64,000 nt of DNA from Darwinimomas sp963643215 (GCA_963643215.1 CAVIJY010000002.1:1-64000); one strand, 5' to 3'; positions 44,153 to 53,002 are shown, counted from the stretch's first letter. Made by a program: numbers and translations. The notes: a model not told the origin generated them from the sequence alone.

Positions 44153-47100
44153 TCATGCGGCCGGAACCTCGATGGAGGCTCCTTTGCTCAGCTCAGTATC
44201 GTTGATCGTCGCACTGTACGGACTTACTATCTCATCACCTCTGATAGTGATAGCCTTATCCGAGGCAGCTCTGATAGTATATTCCGACAGTTCGCTGCTC
44301 TTGTCAATAGGTTCAGCACCCATAGCCGGGTAATCCTCATCCTGTATCGATGATATTCCTCCATTGGTCAGAAGCGTCGGGTGAGATACTATGCTCACAT
44401 TTGCGCCGTTTTCATCATAATAATGGTACCTGATGATCGTATCAGCGGCCGCAATATCGTGCCCGTCATCCTCGAAGTTCGTATCCTGCGTTCCTTCGTC
44501 GGCCTCCCAGTCGCTGTAGATATAGCGCTCTGCCGTCCTGGTCACAGCACCGGCATTATCCGTCGACTCCTTCGTAGTCGTCACAGTAAATGTCGTCTCC
44601 TTTGTGGTGCAGTTGTAGGTATAGACCGTAATCTTCTCCGTTTCATCCTTCGATGTTGCAGTCGCTGTCATAGTCAGCTCGTTGCCGTTTGAATCCTCCA
44701 GCACGATGCCGTCCCCGACAAATGCTCCTGTCCCTATACCCGTGCTGCTGACCGTAAGCACAGCCCTGTCGCCGCTCCTGCTGATAGAGGCGCTCGCTAC
44801 CGAGCCTGCGGCCATGACCGCGCATGCCGAGTCTGAATCCGATGTATATCCGCTGCCCGCTGCCACAAGCTGTACTCCCTTTGGATACTCATATGTATCC
44901 CTTGTGACAGTCGTGATCTCTGTCAGCTCCTGCTTTCGCAGCTCCTGAGCATTGGTCGAAAGGTCAAGATACATCAGATACCCTCCGCTGCTGCCGCTCA
45001 CGCTGCCCAGTGCGTACTCGCCCGCATTTGCCGGTATCTCGAAGTAAAAGACACGATTACTGCCGTAGGAGATAGCGTCATTATATCCGATCCATTCCAT
45101 ATCAAATACCTTGTCCACTCTCCCGGCAGAGGACGAGTAGGTGCCGTCGCTGTACAGATACACATATACGCCTGCCTCAGCTGTCGAGTATACCTGGGCT
45201 ATCTCCTTGATATCCGTGATCTCCTGTGTCGCCTCATCTCTGATTATCTGATGAAGCGTAAAAAAGCTCTTATTTCCGGAATAATATTCTCCGGCAAAGA
45301 AGTTTATATACCCGGCCTCCCGAAGATTGAAGTCTATGCAATGGCGCGGAACCTTATAGTTTGCATACTCATTGCGATCTATGACCGCCTTCGGTATCAC
45401 AGCCGCATCATCCTTGGCGATGCTCGCGTCCATGAAATGAAGTCCGTATACATACGACTGTCCGCTCAGTGTCTTTAAAAACGCTGTCTTTGAGTCATCA
45501 TACTTGACAAAAGTATGGCTTGTCGGAATCGTCTGTATCCCGCTGTCATTTATCGTATAAACGGAGGTAAAGGCTCCGCTGTTCTTATTGTATGAGGCGG
45601 ATATATTGCTTATTGTGTAACCGGATACACGGATGTCTCCTGAGCTTCTCGGCCAATAACCGCTGCTCCTGTAGCTGGATCCCGATACGATATATCCGGT
45701 ATTGATATCCTTGACAGCATATCCGTTCGCCTGATTTTCAGCCGTCAGCGGCAGGTAGGTGTCCGGTACGGTTGCAGTGGCGCTCGCTGTGGTTGTGCTC
45801 TGCGTAGTGGTCGGCTTTTGAGCAGCTGTTGATATCAGTGACAGTGTCTCCGCCGGCATGTTTGCCGCCTTGAATGTAAGCACAGCCGCTTCCTCCGCAG
45901 GAGCATATGTCGGCTCGATCTCAAAGCTTGCGTCACCTGCAGCAGAGTTCAGACGTCGATTGCTGCTGTATGACAGCCCGCTGCTGCCTACGCTCAGAAC
46001 ATAGTAGTAGGTTCTCCCCCAGCCCCCTCCTGAACTTGCAGAGATGTAGTAGTAGGTGGCTCCTGAGTATGTATATGCGCTCCATATGCTGTTGGATGTG
46101 CTCTGAGAGCCGGTGAGGCTCACATAATAATTTCCCCCGTATGCGTTACTTGCCAGATAAAGATAATACTCCGTTCCGTTCACATCCGTGCTGATATAGT
46201 ATCCGCCTGACGCCGCTGTGACACTCCACCATGCGGCGCTGTCAATATCTGTCGTGGTGGAAAAACTGCGATTCGATGATACCGTCACATATGTTCCGTA
46301 TCCGTTTGATATCACATATCCGCTTTTCCCTGCTGCCAGCACCCAGCTCCCGGACGCGTCGTCATATGCTATATAGTACCTTGTTGTAACTCCTCCGGTT
46401 GTATAGTCACTGTACAGCCTTCCGTCATCATCTCTCGTCCATGCCGTAGCCGTGGCTGAGGTATAGTCACCTGATGCGATAAGCGTCCCGCCGTCATTGT
46501 ACAGATAATAGTCTGCTCCGCCTGCAGATGTGCTGATCACATACTTTCCGTCAGTATTTTCATATACATACCACTTCGAGGCGGTTTCGGAATCCGCTGA
46601 TGCTGTCACCGAGTCTCCCGTCCCGGAGTAGACCATATAGTGCTCTCCGTCCGTGATATAGGAGCGCTTTGCTGCGGATATCAGCGTCCAGCATTGTGCA
46701 GTTTCATCATACTTCAGATAGTAGTCGGTCTCTCCGTCCGTAGTATATATACGATTGCTTTCCCGAATCCATGTCACTGCCGAGGTGCTGTCCGCAGTTA
46801 TAGTCAGCTCTGTGCCGGACCGGCTCAGATAATACACTTCATCGTCTATATATGTCTCCAGCGTGCCGGAATCCGCGCCGGAAAAAACCCACTTTGTCGC
46901 CGTATCCTCACTGTCCCCGGTTTCAATCCCCGTCACAGTGGCGTTCAGATAGTGTGTCCCGTCAGAGGCGATCACTGCGCCCACCTCCTCATGCGAATAG
47001 GTGGTATTGATGTATGTTTTGCTGACGGTAAAGTCCGCTGCACCGATCAGATAATTATACATCGTGCTCCAGCCGCTTGAGTAATGTGCGGCAAGCGTCG

Positions 47101-48286
47101 CCGAGCCGGCCTTTTCATCCGTATAATTTCGTATGTACTGCGATATGATCTGAGGATTGCTGTATGCAGTCACGCTGGTTCCGTCCGCCTGCGTGACCGT
47201 GGTCTCCGTCGCATAGTATGTGGGATTCGTGCCGTTGCTCTCCATATATTCTATACGGTTGTACAGGCTGAGCATATCAATGGAGCCGCCCCATGCGTCC
47301 CCGCTTGCCTGCGCATCCGCTCTGGAGATCATAAGACCCGGCTTCGACATCTCAATCGTCGCTACATCAAGTGTGTCCTTGTACTCGTCCTCGCAGTAGC
47401 CCACCAGCATATAGTCGGACAGCTTGTCTGTCATGCTTTCCGAATCAAGCGCCTCTGCTCCGGTCTCGTTGCTGATGGTTCCGTCGCTTACCGCAATCTC
47501 CGCAAGAGTCCCGTTTACATAGCCTGCGGCCAGACCCGCAAGAGACCTTTGCGTTCTGGTTTCTATGACTATCCCGTCGATACGCAGGTTCTTTATCTCT
47601 GATATGGCGCCCGAATATGTGGCACCTCCGCTATACTCGCCGACCACTCCGAACAGTCCTATGATCTCGGCCTCTTCTCCGAGATCTGTCGCGCCGTCCT
47701 TGGCCAGCTCCTCCTTGACCTGCAGCGGCATCTCCGAATCCTTGCCCGATCCGGCCTCCATATCTGTTCCGTCAGCTCTGTTGCTTATCGTCAGATTGCT
47801 GATTGTATAGCCGTTGCCGTCAAAGCTGCCAAGAAAGGGATATTCCTTTGTTCCTATGGGCGGAAGCACCCAGCCCGTCATATTAAGATCGGCCGAAAGA
47901 TAAAAATAGAACGGCTGCTCATTAAAATACCCCAGATACTGCAGCCATGCCAGATTGTAGAGCTGCTCGGGCGTCTTGATCTCGTATGCCGCCGCAGTGT
48001 CGACAGCCTTGTGCTCCTCATCCGTATATGATGTGCCGTCTGGCTTTTTGCCGAATACAGGGGATCCGTCCGCATCATAGCCTGTGACGATCTCATCCGG
48101 CTGTGATCCGTCGCCCGACTCGAAGTATCTGGCCACATAGGTTACCGATCCGGCCAGATCCACACCGGCCCTGCGGATCTCTCCGTACCAGGCCAAAGAA
48201 GCGCCGGTCGTCACGGCCAGCGCCATCAGCAGGGATATCCCTGTATATATTCGCAATATCTTCTGTCGCATCCTTTTCTGCATCAT
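44153..48286 (-). CDS. Giant SipW-type surface protein B
   Basis: A 1377-residue exported protein paralogous to A. Start at 48286 has AGGA at eight bases; the upstream in-frame region is repeat DNA. Signal segment ISLLMALAVTTGASLAWYGE. The same GLUG/beta-helix-like region follows. From about residue 440 to 850 there are about eight Trp- and Tyr-rich repeats of 40-60 residues, such as YYLSRSGTELTITADSTSAV, that look like beta-trefoil lectin or fascin units. It ends in a compact beta-rich part without anchor. Probably a surface adhesin. Confidence 0.82.
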   Translation of the reverse strand: MMQKRMRQKILRIYTGISLLMALAVTTGASLAWYGEIRRAGVDLAGSVTYVARYFESGDGSQPDEIVTGYDADGSPVFGKKPDGTSYTDEEHKAVDTAAAYEIKTPEQLYNLAWLQYLGYFNEQPFYFYLSADLNMTGWVLPPIGTKEYPFLGSFDGNGYTISNLTISNRADGTDMEAGSGKDSEMPLQVKEELAKDGATDLGEEAEIIGLFGVVGEYSGGATYSGAISEIKNLRIDGIVIETRTQRSLAGLAAGYVNGTLAEIAVSDGTISNETGAEALDSESMTDKLSDYMLVGYCEDEYKDTLDVATIEMSKPGLMISRADAQASGDAWGGSIDMLSLYNRIEYMESNGTNPTYYATETTVTQADGTSVTAYSNPQIISQYIRNYTDEKAGSATLAAHYSSGWSTMYNYLIGAADFTVSKTYINTTYSHEEVGAVIASDGTHYLNATVTGIETGDSEDTATKWVFSGADSGTLETYIDDEVYYLSRSGTELTITADSTSAVTWIRESNRIYTTDGETDYYLKYDETAQCWTLISAAKRSYITDGEHYMVYSGTGDSVTASADSETASKWYVYENTDGKYVISTSAGGADYYLYNDGGTLIASGDYTSATATAWTRDDDGRLYSDYTTGGVTTRYYIAYDDASGSWVLAAGKSGYVISNGYGTYVTVSSNRSFSTTTDIDSAAWWSVTAASGGYYISTDVNGTEYYLYLASNAYGGNYYVSLTGSQSTSNSIWSAYTYSGATYYYISASSGGGWGRTYYYVLSVGSSGLSYSSNRRLNSAAGDASFEIEPTYAPAEEAAVLTFKAANMPAETLSLISTAAQKPTTTQSTTTASATATVPDTYLPLTAENQANGYAVKDINTGYIVSGSSYRSSGYWPRSSGDIRVSGYTISNISASYNKNSGAFTSVYTINDSGIQTIPTSHTFVKYDDSKTAFLKTLSGQSYVYGLHFMDASIAKDDAAVIPKAVIDRNEYANYKVPRHCIDFNLREAGYINFFAGEYYSGNKSFFTLHQIIRDEATQEITDIKEIAQVYSTAEAGVYVYLYSDGTYSSSAGRVDKVFDMEWIGYNDAISYGSNRVFYFEIPANAGEYALGSVSGSSGGYLMYLDLSTNAQELRKQELTEITTVTRDTYEYPKGVQLVAAGSGYTSDSDSACAVMAAGSVASASISRSGDRAVLTVSSTGIGTGAFVGDGIVLEDSNGNELTMTATATSKDETEKITVYTYNCTTKETTFTVTTTKESTDNAGAVTRTAERYIYSDWEADEGTQDTNFEDDGHDIAAADTIIRYHYYDENGANVSIVSHPTLLTNGGISSIQDEDYPAMGAEPIDKSSELSEYTIRAASDKAITIRGDEIVSPYSATINDTELSKGASIEVPAA
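47633..48190 (-). repeat. N-terminal segment shared with giant protein A
   Basis: Counterpart of 43431-43985. The only notable length change is a few codons in the loop GYFN(DSDEP)PFYFYL, present in A and shorter here. Confidence 0.85.
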
Positions 48287-48316
48287 GCATCTCGTCCTTT
48301 GACTATGCGAAAGATT

Positions 48317-48380
48317 GGTTCGGGTGCACCCGAACCTTCGGTTACTCGGATTGTTTCGTGCTTCGCACTCCCACAATCCG
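48317..48380 (+). repeat. Dispersed repeat family R1, copy 3
   Basis: GGTTCGGGTGCACCCGAACC and GGATTGTTTCGTGCTTCGCAC...ACAATCC, nearly identical to copy 1. It lies in the 153-base gap before giant protein B, inside a probable operon. Confidence 0.88.
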
Positions 48381-48439
48381 GTCTCAATTCGCGAATGCTC
48401 TACGGTAGTTGCGATCGCTTGTCTCGGTGAAGTGAGATG

Positions 48440-49360
48440 TCACTCAACCGTGACAGATGTGATGTCGGCATTAAAGTTCTCGGTTACACGCTGGTTCAGT
48501 CGTCCCGACAGAGACTGATAATTGCTGTTCAGATAAACTTCAACCAGAGCCTGTGAGTAGTCAAACTTTATGAAGAATACCGCTGTAGTGATGCCGTTGT
48601 CATATGTGGTGGTATCATAGCCCGAGAAGTTAAATGTCAGGCTGTTTGACTTGGTTGCATCTCCAAGCTCTGTATATCTTCCGTGCGCCTCAGGAATGGC
48701 CGAAAAAAAGCTTTTTAGCTCCGGCGCGCCCTCGCCGCTCCATGTCAGCCCCTTGCAGCCCTTATATACCGTATCCGCGTCTGTCTCAGTCTCCAGTGAG
48801 GGTATCTGCACAGCCTGAGCCGCAACTACATTAGATAGATTCAGAGCGATATTTCCCTGAGTCCAATGCTTGTCAGCATCTGTTTTCGTGTATCTCAGTC
48901 CCTCATCATCTGTGGCATTCTTCAGATCTCCGGTGTTTTCCCGGTTCAGCGTGACTGTGATATCACCCTTGTCGGACACCTTCTGACCGGCTATGGTCAG
49001 GCGCATGTATACGGCTGTATCCTCGTTCCTTCCGACTACGGCATCATATCCGTTCATGGAGACCTTATCTGGAGAGCTGATCACAGCTCCGGTCGCTGAT
49101 ATCTTTCCGTCACTGCCGGTTGTCAGCTCACCGTAGTAAAGATTGCACTCGGTGACAGCCAGCTGTGTATCATCCGATACTATGGCCGTCTCTCCTCTCT
49201 GAGCGATGCGGCCGAAGACCTGCCATGCTCCCGTCAGCGCGGCTGCCATGATCACCACCGACAGCAGCGCCAGAACAGCCAGTATTGCAGTAACGCCGCC
49301 CTTTCCTCCGGGCAGAGAAAAGGGCGGACGCTTTTTATCATTATCCTGTGAACTCTTCAT
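48440..49360 (-). CDS. Exported protein with AWQ-type signal segment
   Basis: A 306-residue exported protein. Start at 49360 has GAGAGGAG upstream. After a charged cytoplasmic N-terminus (KKRPPFSLPGGKGG) comes a hydrophobic segment AILAVLALLSVVIMAAALTGAWQVFG, a variant of the AWF signal. The mature part is Asn/Thr/Asp-rich and beta-like with no known domain; the WLEG motif of its relatives is missing. It may be a divergent fibre subunit or a capping protein. Confidence 0.72.
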   Translation of the reverse strand: MKSSQDNDKKRPPFSLPGGKGGVTAILAVLALLSVVIMAAALTGAWQVFGRIAQRGETAIVSDDTQLAVTECNLYYGELTTGSDGKISATGAVISSPDKVSMNGYDAVVGRNEDTAVYMRLTIAGQKVSDKGDITVTLNRENTGDLKNATDDEGLRYTKTDADKHWTQGNIALNLSNVVAAQAVQIPSLETETDADTVYKGCKGLTWSGEGAPELKSFFSAIPEAHGRYTELGDATKSNSLTFNFSGYDTTTYDNGITTAVFFIKFDYSQALVEVYLNSNYQSLSGRLNQRVTENFNADITSVTVE

Positions 49361-49371
49361 AATGGCTCCTC

Positions 49372-50478
49372 TCAATCACCGCCGGTTGTCGTCGGAACCA
49401 CTCCAACATAGCTGACCTTCACGCTCAAGCCGATGTCATCACTGTCAGACATGCCGACCATAGCCGCGCTGTCGGTACCCTCCAGCCATACATACACCTC
49501 GACATCCACTCCTGCTGTAGTCGCGGTGCAGAGCTTTGTGGTGCCTGCCTCATATATATGCTCTGATCCCGATGACTTTTTCCCCTCATAGTCGGCCAAT
49601 CCCGCGTCTCCGACTGTTATCGCAGGACTCTCAAGCTTCCATGTCGCCGAAGAGCCTGCTGTGGTTTCCTCTACTATCGCCTTGTAGTTTGTATCTGCAT
49701 CTCCGTCCGTATTACCGCTTTCGGTCTCCGCTACCGGAGCATATATGAGAAGCACATCCCCGCTTTTAATTCCTACACGAACCGCCTTTTTAAAGCTGTC
49801 CTTGCCGCTTGAGGTGCCGCTGGTATTTAAGGTTACCGTGATCGGAGCGTCCGGATTCAGATATATATCAAGATCGCCGCTTTCGGTATACAGATTGTCG
49901 CATGTATAGTAGTACGCGGTTCTTTGCTGATTCTCAAAGGCATTCGTATAAACGCCTGATACCCCGGTTGAATCAAGCTCGATCCCGCCGCCTGTAGTTA
50001 TCTTCGTGAAGTCATCCGCCAGCGGCGCGGATATGTCCACCGTGGTGGTTGTGGTTGATCCCGAAGCGTCAATAGTATACCCGCCCAGTCTGAAGCTGCT
50101 CGCATAGAACCAGTTCGTAAGATCATTGGTCGATATGGGATACAAGGCCGCTTCGATATTTCGTGTCACGCTTTCTGCATACTTCTTATCCTCATCCGCC
50201 TGAGCCTTCTCGCTTGACGGTCTGATATACAGGGACGGCGACGGAGTATCCGAGGTGATAGAGGAGTTGGCGCTTTCCACCTTTTTGTTGCTGGCAAACC
50301 ACGCACGCGAAAGAAACGCACCCGTGGACATCCCTGCCACAAGCACGCTCACCATGATGAGCATTATCTGCTGGTGCATGCGTCTGCGCAACTGCGCGAC
50401 AGACGGCACGGACTGCCCGTCCCGGACTGCCTCCTGTTCATTATCATATATGCGGTTTTTATCCCTGTTAAACAGCAT
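49372..50478 (-). CDS. SipW-type exported protein 5 (TasA-like)
   Basis: A 368-residue exported protein. The start at 50478 (GAGGAA upstream) is chosen because the longer frame runs into repeat DNA. About 38 cytoplasmic residues precede the signal segment IMLIMVSVLVAGMSTGAFLSRAWFAS. LYPISTNDLTNW near residue 105 and VEVYVWLEGTDSAAMVG near the C-terminus are the two family motifs; the Cys pair is absent. First gene of the unit led by riboswitch 2. Confidence 0.83.
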   Translation of the reverse strand: MLFNRDKNRIYDNEQEAVRDGQSVPSVAQLRRRMHQQIMLIMVSVLVAGMSTGAFLSRAWFASNKKVESANSSITSDTPSPSLYIRPSSEKAQADEDKKYAESVTRNIEAALYPISTNDLTNWFYASSFRLGGYTIDASGSTTTTTVDISAPLADDFTKITTGGGIELDSTGVSGVYTNAFENQQRTAYYYTCDNLYTESGDLDIYLNPDAPITVTLNTSGTSSGKDSFKKAVRVGIKSGDVLLIYAPVAETESGNTDGDADTNYKAIVEETTAGSSATWKLESPAITVGDAGLADYEGKKSSGSEHIYEAGTTKLCTATTAGVDVEVYVWLEGTDSAAMVGMSDSDDIGLSVKVSYVGVVPTTTGGD

Positions 50479-50499
50479 AAAATGATTCCTCAAGCTCTG

Positions 50500-50614
50500 A
50501 CCTTGGCTCATTGCTTCGCGTAACTGCGGAAAACACGCTTTGCGAGTTTTCCTCGTTATCGCGGCGTTCATCAATGTCCTGAGCAAGCTCGGACCTTGAT
50601 TCATTGCTTCGCGT
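50500..50614 (-). repeat. Dispersed repeat family R2, copy C
   Basis: On the minus strand ACGCGAAGCAATGAATC follows the T-tract of riboswitch terminator 2. Then come GAGCTTGCTC, an ATTGATGAACGCCGCGATAACGAGG block, a GGAAAAC...GTTTTCC hairpin and a second ACGCGAAGCAATGAGCC. Confidence 0.85.
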
Positions 50615-50661
50615 AAAAAAAATCAGCCGCTGCAAATATATATTATCTGCAACTGGCTGAC
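50615..50661 (-). terminator. Expression-platform terminator of riboswitch 2
   Basis: TCAGCC...TTGCAGAT pairs with ATTTGCA...GGCTGA, followed by eight T on the minus strand. The left arm is the 3' side of the aptamer, so ligand-bound aptamer and terminator exclude each other. Confidence 0.88.
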
Positions 50662-50710
50662 TTATTCAAGTCCCTTTAGCTTTGCGTCACCGCTTCACAA
50701 CGGCTTTGCC
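50649..50710 (-). promoter_or_regulatory. Class I cyclic-di-GMP riboswitch 2
   Basis: Minus strand: GGCAAAGCCG, a P2 hairpin, GGTGACGCAAAGCTAAAGGGACT, a short P3 (ACTTGAATAAGT), GTCAGCCAGTTGC. All GEMM-I consensus parts are present. It controls the 49.4-50.5 kb gene and probably the giants downstream. Confidence 0.94.
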
Positions 50711-50729
50711 CCTCTATTTGTGTATACAC

Positions 50730-50758
50730 AGTTTAACGTCACAACCGACTCTTGTCAA
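50730..50758 (-). promoter_or_regulatory. Promoter of riboswitch 2 unit
   Basis: TTGACA (50753-50758), 17 bases, TAAACT (50730-50735). Confidence 0.75.
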
Positions 50759-50771
50759 TTATGTTTTGTTT

Positions 50772-51074
50772 TTACATCACAGCAGCTCTGTACGGTTCTA
50801 TTTCCGCAATATCTTTTGCAATACTCGTTTTCAGTGCTCTTATATCAATATCATTTTGCATATCCAGAAAATATCGATCCGATACACCGAAGAATTTAGC
50901 CAGTCTCAAGGATGTGTCGGGGGTAATTCTCCTACCGCTGTTCAGGATAGCCTGTATTCTGGATACGGGAACATGAATGCCCTGAGCCAACTTATAGGCC
51001 GAAATATTCATCGGCTCCATGAACTCTTCTTTGAGGATTTCACCCATCGCGGGCGCTTTAATATACTCAGTCAT
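50772..51074 (-). CDS. higA: HigA-type antitoxin
   Basis: A 100-residue XRE-family helix-turn-helix protein of the plasmid-maintenance HigA group: MGEILKEEFMEPMNISAYKLAQGIHVPVSRIQAILNSGRRITPDTSLRLAKFFG. It should neutralise HigB and repress the operon. The start has AGGGGAGGAG upstream; 42 bases separate it from the higB stop. Toxin-first order is usual for higBA. Confidence 0.93.
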   Translation of the reverse strand: MTEYIKAPAMGEILKEEFMEPMNISAYKLAQGIHVPVSRIQAILNSGRRITPDTSLRLAKFFGVSDRYFLDMQNDIDIRALKTSIAKDIAEIEPYRAAVM

Positions 51075-51116
51075 GCTTCTCCTCCCCTCCGTTTATCGCA
51101 GCATGCCTATGCTCCG

Positions 51117-51401
51117 CTAATGATAATCAACGATTTCGACATGATAGAACTCGTTTCGTCCTTCTATCGAAAAGCAAATACGATACTGGTCATTGATTCG
51201 AATGCTGTATTGTCCTTCCCTGTCGCCATGGAGAGCCTCCAGGCGATTTGCGGGAGGAACTTTCAGATCCTCCAAGCATCCTGCATTGTCTATCATGATC
51301 AACTTTCGCAGCGCCACCCGCTGAATATCATGTGGGAGCTTCTTTGAAAAAATCTGCTGATAGATTTTCTGCGTCTCCTTGTCATTGAAGCTCTTTATCA
51401 T
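51117..51401 (-). CDS. higB: HigB-type toxin (RelE superfamily)
   Basis: A 94-residue ribosome-dependent mRNA endonuclease candidate: KETQKIYQQIFSKKLPHDIQRVALRKL, PPANRLEALHGDREGQYSIRINDQYRICF and VEIVDYH are the conserved parts of HigB. The start codon lies only eight bases after the -10 box, so the mRNA would be almost leaderless. Confidence 0.93.
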   Translation of the reverse strand: MIKSFNDKETQKIYQQIFSKKLPHDIQRVALRKLIMIDNAGCLEDLKVPPANRLEALHGDREGQYSIRINDQYRICFSIEGRNEFYHVEIVDYH

Positions 51402-51409
51402 GCAGCTAT

Positions 51410-51437
51410 ATTATACCCGTTTCGCGTGTATTTTCAA
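51410..51437 (-). promoter_or_regulatory. higBA promoter
   Basis: TTGAAA (51432-51437), 16 bases, TATAAT (51410-51415). The expected transcription start is within two or three bases of the higB ATG at 51401. Confidence 0.75.
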
Positions 51438-51583
51438 TGGTGTGTCGCGCAGAATTTTGCATGGAATAAATGTGTTTCTATCTCATTATTCGTTGTAAAA
51501 AATGTGGTTATGCAGCGAAATTTCGTCGCAATTTTTGTGATTATATATTATACTGTGCCTATATCATAAACGGAGGTGCCCAT

Positions 51584-52882
51584 ATGTACCGTATTGCAAT
51601 TGAAAAGCTATCAAAATGGAAGGAAAGCAAGCATCGCAAACCTTTGATTATCGAAGGTGCCCGGCAGGTTGGCAAGACCTGGCTGATGAAAGAATTCGGC
51701 AGACAGGCTTATGCCGATACCGTATATATCAATTTTGACTCCAATTCCAGAATGACAGAGCTGTTTGCTTCCGATCTGGATACGGAGCGGCTGATAATGG
51801 GATTAGAGTTATATATCGGACGCAAAATTGATCCTGACAATTCATTGCTGATATTTGATGAAGTGCAGGAAGTCCCGAGAGCGCTAAGTTCACTCAAATA
51901 TTTCTACGAGAACGCCCCTCAATATCACATCATGTGTGCAGGATCCCTGCTCGGCATCGCTATGCATCAGGGCACATCTTTCCCCGTAGGCAAGGTGGAT
52001 TTTCTAAAGCTGTATCCTCTTTCTTTCAGGGAATTTCTGATGGCCACCGGCAAAGAGCATTACGCAGAATTACTTGTTAAACAGGATTTTAAAATGATTA
52101 CAGGCTTCAAGCAGACATACATCGATGCCTTGAAGCACTATTACTTTGTCGGCGGGATGCCCGAAGCGGTACAAATTTTTGTTGAAAGTTGGGATTTTAG
52201 TGAGGTTCGCAGAATTCAAAGCGGAATCCTGGCAGCATACGAGCAGGATTTTTCCAAACATGCTCCCAATGAAATTGTTCCGAGGCTGCGCATGCTGTGG
52301 AACAGCATACCCTCGCAGCTGGCAAAAGAAAATAAGAAGTTTATCTATGGTCTTGTTCGTGAGGGTGCCAGAGCCAAAGATTATGAAACAGCAATCATGT
52401 GGCTCAGCGACTGCGGTCTCGTCCACAAGGTAAGCCGCATCAGCGCAGCGGATATCCCTTTGCGGGCACATGAGGATCTTAAAGCCTTTAAACTGTTTGT
52501 GTTGGATGTCGGACTTCTTGGCTGCATGACCGGACTGCGCCAGAGCACTTTGCTTGACGGCAATAGTCTTTTTGTAGAGTTCAAAGGCGCACTGACAGAA
52601 CAGTATGTTTATCAGCAGCTCAAAACTGTCGATGGTCTAGAGGTTTATTACTACACCAACGACAGAGGATCCTGTGAGGTGGACTTTGTCGTTGATACCG
52701 GTGAAATGATTATTCCCGTAGAGGTGAAGGCAGAAGTAAACCTGAAAGCCAAGAGTCTGAAAACCTATCGGGAGAGATTTTCTCCCGAAATTTCCGTTCG
52801 CACATCCATGGCGGACTATAAAAAAGAGGACTGGCTCATCAATCTGCCGCTGTATGCTATAGATCAGATTGCGAATATATAG
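51584..52882 (+). CDS. AAA_14/DUF4143 ATPase
   Basis: A 432-residue ATPase of the family with an N-terminal AAA_14 domain and C-terminal DUF4143 domain. Walker A is GARQVGKTWLMKEFG (about residue 23), Walker B is LLIFDEVQEVP, followed by FYENAPQYHIMCAGSLLGI and FLKLYPLSFREFL. The C-terminal part has SCEVDFVVD and IIPVEVKAEVNLKAKSLKTY, resembling a PD-(D/E)XK nuclease core. CGGAGG precedes the ATG. Function of the family is unknown. The plus strand, AT-richer composition and adjacency to higBA suggest an acquired insert. Confidence 0.9.
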   Translation: MYRIAIEKLSKWKESKHRKPLIIEGARQVGKTWLMKEFGRQAYADTVYINFDSNSRMTELFASDLDTERLIMGLELYIGRKIDPDNSLLIFDEVQEVPRALSSLKYFYENAPQYHIMCAGSLLGIAMHQGTSFPVGKVDFLKLYPLSFREFLMATGKEHYAELLVKQDFKMITGFKQTYIDALKHYYFVGGMPEAVQIFVESWDFSEVRRIQSGILAAYEQDFSKHAPNEIVPRLRMLWNSIPSQLAKENKKFIYGLVREGARAKDYETAIMWLSDCGLVHKVSRISAADIPLRAHEDLKAFKLFVLDVGLLGCMTGLRQSTLLDGNSLFVEFKGALTEQYVYQQLKTVDGLEVYYYTNDRGSCEVDFVVDTGEMIIPVEVKAEVNLKAKSLKTYRERFSPEISVRTSMADYKKEDWLINLPLYAIDQIANI

Positions 52883-52942
52883 CATGAGAATGTTTTCAAA
52901 AGATGCACTTTGATTCTGTGAGATCGCAAAAACTGTGAGATC

Positions 52943-52974
52943 ACAAACAGGGGAGACCGCATGGCCTCCCCTGT
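52943..52974 (-). terminator. Intrinsic terminator of the TasA-like fibre gene
   Basis: ACAGGGGAG-(G/A)CC / GGCCTCCCCTGT hairpin with TTTGTG on the minus strand, 29 bases after the stop of the 53.0-54.2 kb gene. It may also stop the convergent ATPase gene. Confidence 0.7.
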
Positions 52975-53002
52975 CATATCATTCTATCCTGTCAGATCCT
53001 GC

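Noticed and set aside
48376..48440. Longer N-terminus for giant protein B
   Set aside because: The upstream in-frame codons fall in R1 copy 3 and lack a ribosome binding site; the ATG at 48286 has AGGA at proper spacing.
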